Assembly: GCA_037133395.1 (NCBI GenBank)
Contig: JBAXOG010000010.1
Span: forward strand, 1-53,962
Direction of reading: 5' to 3'
DNA from: CAIZQW01 sp037133395
GTDB lineage: Bacteria > Verrucomicrobiota > Kiritimatiellia > RFP12 > UBA1067
Length of the DNA: 53,962 bases
Shown: one piece after another, positions 25,248 through 33,592 of the stretch
How the letters are laid out: each line of letters opens with the position of its first letter
How positions within the stretch are numbered: position 1 is the first letter of the stretch
Notes under the pieces: generated by a model
Seen by the model: only the letters and a program-made list of their open reading frames with translations
What the model was told of the DNA's origin: nothing
The model's database searches: none
Made by a program: the position numbers and the translations under genes

Positions 25248-27953
25248 TCACTCCGACTCGTTTGATTGAATCGCGTCTGGCAGGATGGATTGGAATTGAT
25301 AGTTCCCGCCGCCAACTTCGAATATCACAACGCCCTTTTCGAAACGAAGGAATCTCATGTCCTTCGATTGACCCGCGGGCTTGCCGGATTCGGTAACGGC
25401 TTCAACGCTCTTCGCCGGGACATGCACCGTGGCACTTGTGTTGGCCGGTATCGCGACCTCCATCGTCAACGTCGATCCCTCGCGCTGCCAGTTGCTGACG
25501 ATGCGCCCGTGGATGGAATCAAAATAGCCTTTCGCCCATGTGACTTCAGGCATCATCTCCGGCTTGATGATGAAATGTTTGAACCCGGGCTGCGACGGAT
25601 CGTTGCGGATTCCAAGGATCGCCCGGTAAAACCAGGCGGTCGAAGGACCACCCAGCGACGGCATTTGCGCCATCCCGCCCCGCCAGGTCTCCATGAAGAC
25701 GCCGTCCTTGGCGACCGTGTGGAAACTGGGCCAATCTTTCTGATTCATCATTCGGCCGACCAGATCCGCCCGCCCGAGATCGGTCAGGCCATGAAGCAGG
25801 TAGGGATTGCTGACGAACCCCGTATTCACATGATCATTCCAAGCCTTGATATTTTCTTCCAACCGCTGGAGCACAAGGGCTTTCTTATCCTCCGGCACTA
25901 CGCCGAGGGCCAGCGGCATGATAAGGGAGGCCTGGGAGTCCTTGGCCCCTGCATACAGCCCGGTTACGGGGTCGAGATGCTTCTGATTGAAGATTTCCCG
26001 TGTCTTCTCCGCGATGGCCCGATAGGTCGCGGCATCCTCATTGCGTCCAAGCAAATCCGCACACTTCGACAGGATGTCGGCATAATGGATGTAAGCCATG
26101 GTGGAGACCAGGAACATCGGGGTGCGCTTGGGCGGACCCCAGCCTTCGATGCCGACCTCGATCCAATCCGAGGCACCAGCCCATTCCAATATCCCGCCCT
26201 TGACGTCGGCCTGCTTCTTGAGCCAGGAAAAATACCGCTGCATGGGCTCATAAGCCCTCTTCAAAATCCGGACGTCGCCATAATACTCATAAAGCCGCCA
26301 GGGGGTATAAACAATCATGCCACCCCACCAGGGATCATTCCATGTATCAATGTGCCCGATGTTCGTGGGAGCGACGGAGGCAACCCGGCCATCTTTCTGT
26401 TGCACATCCGCATAATCCTGCCACCATTCTTCATACAGGGTCATCGTTTCGGTCAGGTAGCTGGCAGAATCAAACATGTTCTGCATGTCCTCTGACCACC
26501 CGGCCTTCTCGCGGGTGGGATCCAGCGGATAGTTCAGGACATAATTCAAATGCGTATGCCTTCCTATCCGGTGCAGATCATTGAACAAGACATTGGAGCA
26601 TTCAAACGCACCGCACGACTTGAGATCCGCATGGACCACTTCAATGCTGACATCCTCCGGCGCGGGCAGTTGGTCCAATCCGGTAATGGTGAATTCCGGG
26701 CCGATGGTATGGACGAAAAAGCGCGGTTCAAGGACTACCTCGCGGGTGTCCCGGAGGGTGAAATCAACCACCACCGGCCCGAACACTTTTTTCATGGCAA
26801 GCTGCTGATTTCCCCTGATGGAAACCACATCACCGGGTTTGCCCTTGACCTTGATGCGCGGGAATCCGGTGTAAACGCGATCAAAGACATATTTGTTTCC
26901 ATCCTTTCGCAGCGCCTTGACCGATTCGAAACGGCGCACGGGAGGATTGCGCAACGCCTGCAGTTTTCCTTTCGGCGCTTCCGCAAGTACCGCCGGCTTC
27001 CATCGTCCGGGAGGAACTCGAAAGACCGGCATGGCCCATCCATCCTGCTCCGCGTTGAGGTCGTGCGTTTCCATGGTCCAGAAATCATTATGGCGGATGC
27101 GTCCCAGGTCCGCGGTCCAACTATCATCGGTGCCGAAACGGGCGAATGACCCATCGGTGAATTCCACTTCAAGTTCGAGCAGCAGTTGCGGCACACCTTG
27201 CGATTTCTGCCACGCATTCCACCCCCAGGAAGGCGGACTGTGATAGCCGTTTCCAAGAATCGCGGCGATGCAGTTACCCCCCTGCTTCAGCGTGTGGGTG
27301 ACATCCAGCGTGGTGTAAATCACGCGATACGCCGGATTGGCGAAGCGCGGGGCGATCATGAGGGACTCATCCGGTTTCCGGCCATTGATCAAGATGTCGG
27401 CAAAACCCAGACAGGCAAACCTAACAATCCCGCGTCTCACGGGCTTCTCAAGCATGACGTCCTTGCGGAAATACTGCGCTTCGTTGATGGCCACGGATGG
27501 GAACCTGATCCATTTGGCCTGCCAATCAGCTGCCGCTAACAAACCCATCGTCCACGTCGCAGGTTTGCTCCAACCGGAGGTTTTTCCACCATCCAACCAT
27601 ACGCGAACCTTCCAATGACATGACTGGCGCGAGACGAGCGTCTTGCCGGCATACTCAATATGAACCGTCTGGCCTGAAACAACTTTACCGCTGTCCCACA
27701 AATCGCCTTGGGCGGCGGCGAGTTTCGTCGGCGAACTGGCCACGAGGATTTGATAAGCGGTCTGCCTCGCACCTCGGGTTGACGACGATAGATTCCATGA
27801 AAGCCCCGGCCGTGTGACATCAATGGCCACAGGATCGGTCTGGCATTCGCAGCGCAGATTTTCAGCGACAGGAGAGGATGCGGCCGCCAACGGAATGGAC
27901 AGGCACAATTCTATAAGGAAACAGAGAAACGGAGCGGGGGTGGATGTTTTCAT
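25248..27953 (-). CDS. GH78 alpha-L-rhamnosidase
   Basis: A secreted 901-residue enzyme. Signal peptide residues are about 1-25 ('LCLSIPLAAAS'). The N-terminal rhamnosidase domain carries 'LRCECQTDPVAIDVTRPGLSW' features and 'GDLWDSGKV'; the concanavalin-like domain follows ('AILGNGYHSPPSWGW'). The (alpha/alpha)6 catalytic domain has 'YPLDPTREKAGWSEDMQ' at about 474-492 with the conserved Asp/Glu set, and the C-terminal sandwich has 'VAIPANTSATVHVPAKS'. Compared with the GH78 at 13507-16848 it lacks the discoidin-like insert, which explains the ~210-residue difference. It starts 15 bases after the stop of the DUF5703+LamG gene with a weak ribosome site, so it probably depends on the same transcript. 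Confidence 0.94.
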   Translation of the reverse strand: MKTSTPAPFLCFLIELCLSIPLAAASSPVAENLRCECQTDPVAIDVTRPGLSWNLSSSTRGARQTAYQILVASSPTKLAAAQGDLWDSGKVVSGQTVHIEYAGKTLVSRQSCHWKVRVWLDGGKTSGWSKPATWTMGLLAAADWQAKWIRFPSVAINEAQYFRKDVMLEKPVRRGIVRFACLGFADILINGRKPDESLMIAPRFANPAYRVIYTTLDVTHTLKQGGNCIAAILGNGYHSPPSWGWNAWQKSQGVPQLLLELEVEFTDGSFARFGTDDSWTADLGRIRHNDFWTMETHDLNAEQDGWAMPVFRVPPGRWKPAVLAEAPKGKLQALRNPPVRRFESVKALRKDGNKYVFDRVYTGFPRIKVKGKPGDVVSIRGNQQLAMKKVFGPVVVDFTLRDTREVVLEPRFFVHTIGPEFTITGLDQLPAPEDVSIEVVHADLKSCGAFECSNVLFNDLHRIGRHTHLNYVLNYPLDPTREKAGWSEDMQNMFDSASYLTETMTLYEEWWQDYADVQQKDGRVASVAPTNIGHIDTWNDPWWGGMIVYTPWRLYEYYGDVRILKRAYEPMQRYFSWLKKQADVKGGILEWAGASDWIEVGIEGWGPPKRTPMFLVSTMAYIHYADILSKCADLLGRNEDAATYRAIAEKTREIFNQKHLDPVTGLYAGAKDSQASLIMPLALGVVPEDKKALVLQRLEENIKAWNDHVNTGFVSNPYLLHGLTDLGRADLVGRMMNQKDWPSFHTVAKDGVFMETWRGGMAQMPSLGGPSTAWFYRAILGIRNDPSQPGFKHFIIKPEMMPEVTWAKGYFDSIHGRIVSNWQREGSTLTMEVAIPANTSATVHVPAKSVEAVTESGKPAGQSKDMRFLRFEKGVVIFEVGGGNYQFQSILPDAIQSNESE

Positions 27954-27968
27954 ATTGATTTCGCTTTT

Positions 27969-30668
27969 CTATTGGAATGACGGATCGAGAACCACGTCTT
28001 TGCGGCGCGATTCCGGACTGACTTTAAACTGGGTGATTTTCCCGCCGCTCAACGTAACTTCCACAGTGGTCTGCCTCGCCGCACACAGCTTGAAGGAGAC
28101 GTCCCAATCCTTCGGCCAGGCAGGCAGCAGCAGGATTTTTTCCCCGACGCTTTGCAGCAACATGTAATGCGTGACGTTCATAAGGCCGCCGCCGTGGTTG
28201 GCGTCGGGAAGCCAGTCGGCATTGGGACCCCAGGTGGCCGGCCAGCGATACAGGCCATTGGCATTACTAATGCGATTGAGCAAGTGGGCCTTCGCCTCCT
28301 CGGTATTCCCCAGCAACGCAGCCAGGTTGCACTGGGAATCCCACCCGGGATTGATCCATTTGACCCCCCGCCGGTTCCATGTGACGCGGGCCTCGTCCAA
28401 CATCGGCAGCCCCAAGCCCATCATGTGGTAAGGCCAAACCGGATAAAGTTCGGGATTCTCGCCGTTGCATCGCTTGGCGAATTTCTCTGCTGGACGGATA
28501 TAGCGGATTTCCTTGCCGCCGGTCTTGACCGTCTCCATCGGCAGCAACGGCGCTGCAGCCTTCATATGCTGGAAGAACTGCCGTTGCTGGGCGCTAGTGG
28601 CAGACTCCGGCAGGGCACACAGCCGCGTTGTGACGGCGATGAGTCCGGCCACAGTCGGCGTGTCGTTGACCACCCCGATCTGGTAACATTCCAGCGCCTG
28701 CGTGGGATCCAGCACGATTCGGCCGTCGGCATCCTTCTTGAATCGCGTGTCAAAGAACGTCAGTGCCGAGGTGGCCAACGGAACGATGCGTTCCTTGAGG
28801 AATGGTTGGTCGCCCGTGTAGTCGTAGTAGTCGAGCATGAGCGAGAGGAGTTCCATGCTTTCGTTACAACTGTAGCGCAAATAAGGGCTTGCGATTTCGC
28901 CGGGCTGGCGGCCTTCACGGTTCCAGCCGTAATCACCGTTTTGCCAGGTACCAAAAGGCGTGACGGTCTCGGGGAAGTGGCAGCCTTGGGCTCCGAAGAA
29001 CAATTTGGTGCGGGCTTCGTAAAAGGCGCGGAAACCTTCGTAGAACTTGAATGCCGGCATCATCTGATCGAAGTCGCCGGCCGGGAGCATGGAGTGGATG
29101 GCGTGGCGGGTGTTCTGCCACCAGAACCCCTCGCCCCAGCCACGGTAATCCGGGGTGTCGTTGATCTTCATCGGCGAGGGATCGACGGTGAAGATGCTGC
29201 CGTTGAACTTGATCGGGTAGGCTCCCCGGCTGGCGCACAATTGCTGATATCTCTGCAAGGTGTAACCGCGGCCGACGGTCATGTTCTCAGTGCCCATGCC
29301 CCCTACCCGGACGCCATCAATGTAGACCGACATCACCGCCGACTTGACATCGTAAGTACCGGCAATGTGCTGCCATTGGCCGCCCTTCACAGCGGCGGGG
29401 GTATAAACTGACCGCTGGCCAATTACAAATCGGACCCTCCCGTCGCGGAAGATGCCCAGACTGAAGCCGTCGCCCCGCCCCGGCGTGCATTTTTCGACAA
29501 GCTCGGGTGAGCCTTTGATCCATTTGACCCAGCCCTGAAGGGTCAGGCCGCCGGTAATCCCAGGCATGGCTGGCACGATAGCCGGCACTTCGGCGGTCAG
29601 CGGCGCGCTCTTGGCAGCGGCAGCAATCTCCGCCTCCGGCAGCACCTTTCCAGCGATCATCACGCCCGCGACTTGGGCCGTTGTCTGCGTGCTGGCAGGC
29701 GGTCCCACCCGCAGGGGTTGGTTGTTAACCGGTACCGGCAAGGAACTGTACTGGTCGCAGATCACCCAGGAGCGGCTCCACATCGAGTGCCAGTATTCCG
29801 TGGTCCGCGCCAGAGCCACACCCGCATCGGACGAACCTTGGGCCGCCACCTCCGCCAGAGCCAGCCAGGCGTCGGCGTTGGGCGTCTGGGCGCAGGGACT
29901 GGCAACACGAAGATCAAAGGTCTTGACCGGAGCTGGCGTCGCCAAGGTGCGGTGATCCGTGGCCTCAAAGCCCTCGGCCGTGAGCAAGCCGCCGAAGGTG
30001 CGATGCAAGAACGGGTCGCTCAGCGTATCGCGGATCGGCTCCAGCGATTGCAGCTTGATGGTCGCTTCGTAAGCCGGCGAGTTTTCGTTGCGATGATACC
30101 AGGCCACCGCGTCGCGTCGCGGGGCTGACGGGAAGATGTCGGCCGCCTGGATAACCGGCTCGGGCGATCCGCCCAGCGCCATGATGCCGGCTCGGCCTGT
30201 GGGCTTCTGCGGACGCTCTCGCCAGGACAGAATCCTGGCCGTCACCGTCACCGGGGCCGCCGACTCGCCCACGACATGCACCACCGGCTGCGCGGCATCA
30301 ACAAAGACCTTCAGCCGAATCACCGACGCCGCCGAACCGGCTGTGATCTCGCACACGCCGTCCTGGATCTTCAACTCCTGCCGGAATGGCGCCCCCTTAA
30401 CGAACGGATTGGGGGAGAGCGAGACACTCACCCAGCCGGCCTTGCACAACTGGCCGATCTCGCTGTGCGAGTCATTACGGCCCAAGTAAAAGTGCAGGTC
30501 GCCGTCCTGTTGAACCCACAGGTTGATTCCAAGCTCCCCATTCCCCAGCGGCATGGAATCGGCGGAGGACTTGCCCGGGACATCCCAAATAACATTGTAG
30601 CGGTCGAGTTCCGTTGCGAACAAACTACCCGACCACAGTGCCACGAACGCTAACAGGATTCTTTTCAT
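27969..30668 (-). CDS. Secreted DUF5703-type glycosidase-like protein with inserted LamG-like domain
   Basis: An 899-residue protein. The ATG at 30668 overlaps the TGA of the GH95 gene by four bases (ATGA) and opens the signal peptide MKRILLAFVALWSGSLFA; the longer frame is not supported. 'NVIWDVPGKSSADSMPLGNG' marks the DUF5703 domain. Residues about 370-460 ('GLTLQGWVKWIKGSPELVEK', 'WQHIAGTYDVKSAVMSVYID') are a LamG/concanavalin-type sandwich inserted before the helical barrel. The barrel has 'NTRHAIHSMLPAGDFDQMM' and 'MLDYYDYTGDQPFLKE', and the tail 'EKILLLPAWPKDWDVSFKL' matches the homologue at 20459-23533. The inserted domain probably adds glycan binding. Enzymatic specificity is unknown. 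Confidence 0.84.
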   Translation of the reverse strand: MKRILLAFVALWSGSLFATELDRYNVIWDVPGKSSADSMPLGNGELGINLWVQQDGDLHFYLGRNDSHSEIGQLCKAGWVSVSLSPNPFVKGAPFRQELKIQDGVCEITAGSAASVIRLKVFVDAAQPVVHVVGESAAPVTVTARILSWRERPQKPTGRAGIMALGGSPEPVIQAADIFPSAPRRDAVAWYHRNENSPAYEATIKLQSLEPIRDTLSDPFLHRTFGGLLTAEGFEATDHRTLATPAPVKTFDLRVASPCAQTPNADAWLALAEVAAQGSSDAGVALARTTEYWHSMWSRSWVICDQYSSLPVPVNNQPLRVGPPASTQTTAQVAGVMIAGKVLPEAEIAAAAKSAPLTAEVPAIVPAMPGITGGLTLQGWVKWIKGSPELVEKCTPGRGDGFSLGIFRDGRVRFVIGQRSVYTPAAVKGGQWQHIAGTYDVKSAVMSVYIDGVRVGGMGTENMTVGRGYTLQRYQQLCASRGAYPIKFNGSIFTVDPSPMKINDTPDYRGWGEGFWWQNTRHAIHSMLPAGDFDQMMPAFKFYEGFRAFYEARTKLFFGAQGCHFPETVTPFGTWQNGDYGWNREGRQPGEIASPYLRYSCNESMELLSLMLDYYDYTGDQPFLKERIVPLATSALTFFDTRFKKDADGRIVLDPTQALECYQIGVVNDTPTVAGLIAVTTRLCALPESATSAQQRQFFQHMKAAAPLLPMETVKTGGKEIRYIRPAEKFAKRCNGENPELYPVWPYHMMGLGLPMLDEARVTWNRRGVKWINPGWDSQCNLAALLGNTEEAKAHLLNRISNANGLYRWPATWGPNADWLPDANHGGGLMNVTHYMLLQSVGEKILLLPAWPKDWDVSFKLCAARQTTVEVTLSGGKITQFKVSPESRRKDVVLDPSFQ

Positions 30669-33520
30669 AAATGCTCCCTCTCTGATTTCATTGTCTTCAT
30701 TTGGCCGTTGACCCGCACCGACACTTGCCGGGGTTCTTTTGACGAGACTCGGTAACTCGTGACCTTGCCGTCCTTCCATTCGATATCCACCATGAAACCG
30801 CCCCGGGCAAGGAGGCCTTTCACCGAGCCGGTTGACCACGCTTTGGGGAGGGCGGGAAGGAGAGAAATTATGAAGGATGAATTATGAGGTATGAATGTGG
30901 GATCTCCCAGTTTCTTCCCTTGTTTCCATTCATCATTCATCATTCCGCATTCATCATTTCCCTCATGGCTTTGGATCAGCAGTTCGGCCACCCCGGCTGT
31001 GAAGCCGAAATTGCCATCGATCATAAAAGGCGGGCAGCAATCCAGGAGGTTCGCATACATGCCACCACCGAAATCGCCTTGAATTTTATCGTTGCTAACC
31101 GGGCGAAGCAGACGGCGGATGTAGCCATAGGCGCGTTCGGGTTCGCGTAAACGGGCCCAGATGTTGATGCGCCAAGCCAGTGCCCAGCCCGTGCTCTCCT
31201 CGCCCCGGGCGATGAGAGAGGTTGCCGCCGCCTTGGCCAACTCGGGAGTCTTTTCCGTCGAGATCTGAACACAGGGATACACGGCAACCAGGTGGGAGGT
31301 GTGGCGATGGGTACACTTCGGATCGTCAATGTCCCCTATCCACTCCTGAAGTTGTCCCCACCGGCCAATCTGCGGTCCCAGCAGCTTGGCCCGCCGCGCC
31401 TCCAACCGCTCGCCGAATTCCCGATCAATTCCCAGAATTCGGGTTGCCTCGGCGGTGTTGGCATAGAGATCCCAAACGAGTTGCTGGTCAAAGGAAACCC
31501 CCTTAGCCCACGGCCCATGTTCGGGGGACTTGCTGACTGGAGTGAGAAGCGTGCCATCGGGCTCTGCGATCAACTGGGTTTCCCAGAAATCGGCTGCCCC
31601 GCGCAGAAGCGGATAAACCCGCTTGAGGTAATCCTTGTCCTGGGTAAAGGCGTAATGATCCCAGAGGTTGCGGCAGAGCCATGCGTTGCAGGAGGGATAG
31701 AGAAAGGAGCCAGCGCCTCCGAAAACACCATTGTGGGCGCGCACGGTCCAGCCCTTTGAACCCTTGCATGCGACTGCGGTCGCCTCGGTCCAGACCGGCA
31801 GCGAGGTCAACATCCAGTCGGAGAACGGCAGGAAGCACTCGGAAAGATTGGCCACGTCCGCCGGCCAGTAATTCATCTCCACGTTGACGTCGGCATGGTA
31901 ATCGCAAGTCCAAGGCGGGTTGTTGACCTGATTCCAGATTCCCTGAAGGTTAGCTGGAAGACTGCCCGGTCGCGAAGAGGCCGTCAACAAATAGCGGCCA
32001 TATTGGAAACCGAGAACCTCCAACCCGGGATCGGCCTCCCCGCGCCCATAGCGCTCCAGCCGTTTGTCGGTAGTCAAAGAAAGAACCTCCGGCGGGACCG
32101 CCCCAAGGTTCAAAGAGAGTGGCCCGAATAGCCTGCTCTGCTCCTGCGCATGCTCGACAAGTAACTTTGCATAAGGCCGGGTGGCCGCTGCATCCACTAT
32201 ACGGGTCAGCGCCTCGTGCGGGTGCGGTCCACGCCAACCTTTACTGCGGTCGGGCAGGTAGGCAGTTTTGGCTCCCAGTAGCAGCGTAATGGCATTGCAA
32301 CCCTTGAACCGAAGCGAAGCCGGAGGAAGCGAATCGGCGACCCCAACGCCAAACCAGGAGGCTGAAGTGCCAGCCTGAGCCAGGCCCGGAGGTTTCTCGG
32401 CTGAAACGGGGCGAACAATGCCGGGATCCCGAGCCGGCTCGGTTTCCGACGGACTCACGCGCAGATGCCCCAGAGGAATATATCGATTCTTGGAAGTGAT
32501 TTTGAGTTCCTTGGCGGAATTAAGCGGGAAACAGACATACCCGCCAGGTACGGAAGTTTCGCCGATGAGCTTTCCATCCCCATACACCTGAACGCTGGCG
32601 CCTTTGGGCAGACTCGTTGTAAAACTCACCCAGCGATATTTGCCGCCCAGATCAAAGATGATGTCTTCCAGGGGGGCATTCAAACTCAATCCCCGGTCGA
32701 ACCATGCGCCATCGAGCACGATGGGCTTGCCGCCCTCGTTGGTGTCATTGAAATCAAAATAGGGATAGGGATCGCGTCGGGCATTTGCGGTGGAGAGATA
32801 GGCATCAGCCTTGCCGTCCAGCACGGCAGCACCAGGCTTCATGCGGGGAACCGGTTTGTTGTCGTAGCCACTCTCCAGGACAGGGGTGACGCTCCCCCCG
32901 TCGGCAATCACGCGAACCTGCGACTCGTAGTCCAGTCCGTTGTTGAGAATCCCAGTACACGTGAGCCGGTTCTTTCCGGCGATCACATCGCCTCCATGCA
33001 TATCGGCAAGCCACAGAGAGCCTGAGAATGCCTGGGGTTTGTCGGCCGTCATTCGCACAACAATCACGTTGGCGGGGTAACTGGCGATGACTTCCCGCGT
33101 GAACCACACCCCTCCCCGCACAAAGGTGGTGGTCTGAACCGCCCGGTCGAGATCCAATGTACGGGAGTAACCGGATACCTCTCCAGGCTCCCCGGCGGCA
33201 CCGTCGAACTTGAGGAAGAGATCCCCGAAGGCCTGGTAAGCCGCGGATTTGCGTTCATCGCCGTTCCAGAGTGTTTTTTCGTTGAATTGGAGCCGTTCCC
33301 AATTGATTCCCCCGAAAACCATTGCCCCAAGGTGTCCATTCCCCACCGGCAGAGCCTCTGTCATCCACTGTGTTGCAGGCCGATCATAGCGGAGTATATT
33401 GCCTGTAGACTGCGCCGAAGAATTCGCAGCCGCTGCCACCAGCTGAAGCATTCCAGTCGCCAACACCGCCGCCGCAACGATCAATCTCTTTACGAAACGC
33501 TTCTTGATATTAATGCCCAT
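30665..33520 (-). CDS. GH95 alpha-L-fucosidase/galactosidase with inserted NPCBM-like domain
   Basis: A secreted 951-residue enzyme. AGGAG lies a few bases before the ATG at 33520. The leader and signal peptide (MGINIKKRFVKRLIVAAAVLATG) resemble those of the repeat proteins. 'TEALPVGNGHLGAMVFGGINW' is the GH95 N-terminal signature. Residues about 240-357 ('GGKPIVLDGAWFDRGLSLNA', 'IIFDLGGKY') look like an NPCBM carbohydrate-binding domain inserted before the barrel. Catalytic-region motifs are present: 'NLQGIWNQ', 'NVEMNYWPAD', 'SPEHGPW' (acid Glu about 663) and 'MIDGNFGFTAG'. About 31 residues at 853-884 ('NDECGMMNDEW...HNSSFII') interrupt the family sequence and come from an inverted-repeat insertion. 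Fucose versus galactose preference cannot be told. Confidence 0.92.
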   Translation of the reverse strand: MGINIKKRFVKRLIVAAAVLATGMLQLVAAAANSSAQSTGNILRYDRPATQWMTEALPVGNGHLGAMVFGGINWERLQFNEKTLWNGDERKSAAYQAFGDLFLKFDGAAGEPGEVSGYSRTLDLDRAVQTTTFVRGGVWFTREVIASYPANVIVVRMTADKPQAFSGSLWLADMHGGDVIAGKNRLTCTGILNNGLDYESQVRVIADGGSVTPVLESGYDNKPVPRMKPGAAVLDGKADAYLSTANARRDPYPYFDFNDTNEGGKPIVLDGAWFDRGLSLNAPLEDIIFDLGGKYRWVSFTTSLPKGASVQVYGDGKLIGETSVPGGYVCFPLNSAKELKITSKNRYIPLGHLRVSPSETEPARDPGIVRPVSAEKPPGLAQAGTSASWFGVGVADSLPPASLRFKGCNAITLLLGAKTAYLPDRSKGWRGPHPHEALTRIVDAAATRPYAKLLVEHAQEQSRLFGPLSLNLGAVPPEVLSLTTDKRLERYGRGEADPGLEVLGFQYGRYLLTASSRPGSLPANLQGIWNQVNNPPWTCDYHADVNVEMNYWPADVANLSECFLPFSDWMLTSLPVWTEATAVACKGSKGWTVRAHNGVFGGAGSFLYPSCNAWLCRNLWDHYAFTQDKDYLKRVYPLLRGAADFWETQLIAEPDGTLLTPVSKSPEHGPWAKGVSFDQQLVWDLYANTAEATRILGIDREFGERLEARRAKLLGPQIGRWGQLQEWIGDIDDPKCTHRHTSHLVAVYPCVQISTEKTPELAKAAATSLIARGEESTGWALAWRINIWARLREPERAYGYIRRLLRPVSNDKIQGDFGGGMYANLLDCCPPFMIDGNFGFTAGVAELLIQSHEGNDECGMMNDEWKQGKKLGDPTFIPHNSSFIISLLPALPKAWSTGSVKGLLARGGFMVDIEWKDGKVTSYRVSSKEPRQVSVRVNGQMKTMKSEREHL
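30867..30960. repeat. Inverted-repeat element inserted in frame in the GH95 gene
   Basis: Two arms of short ATGA(A/T) units face each other: 30867-30898 (attatgaaggatgaattatg...) and 30927-30957 (cattcatcattcatcattcc...), separated by about 28 bases. The translated stretch does not belong to the GH95 fold; the family sequence resumes on both sides ('LIQSHEG' and 'SLLPALPKAW'). The frame is kept and no stop is introduced. It looks like a small non-autonomous palindromic element. Confidence 0.7.
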
Positions 33521-33592
33521 TTACTCCTGTTTCAAAACTGAATCCACATTCCCACCCCCGGCGCTATTGAAAACTTTAGTGGTGTCGAGCCA

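Noticed and set aside
28152..29411. A 419-codon plus-strand open frame opposite the DUF5703+LamG gene, and similar long frames at 25266-26495, 20678-21688 and 15583-16470
   Set aside because: All lie wholly antisense to well-supported glycosidase genes and show no signal peptide or family motif. They arise from the codon bias of the true strand.
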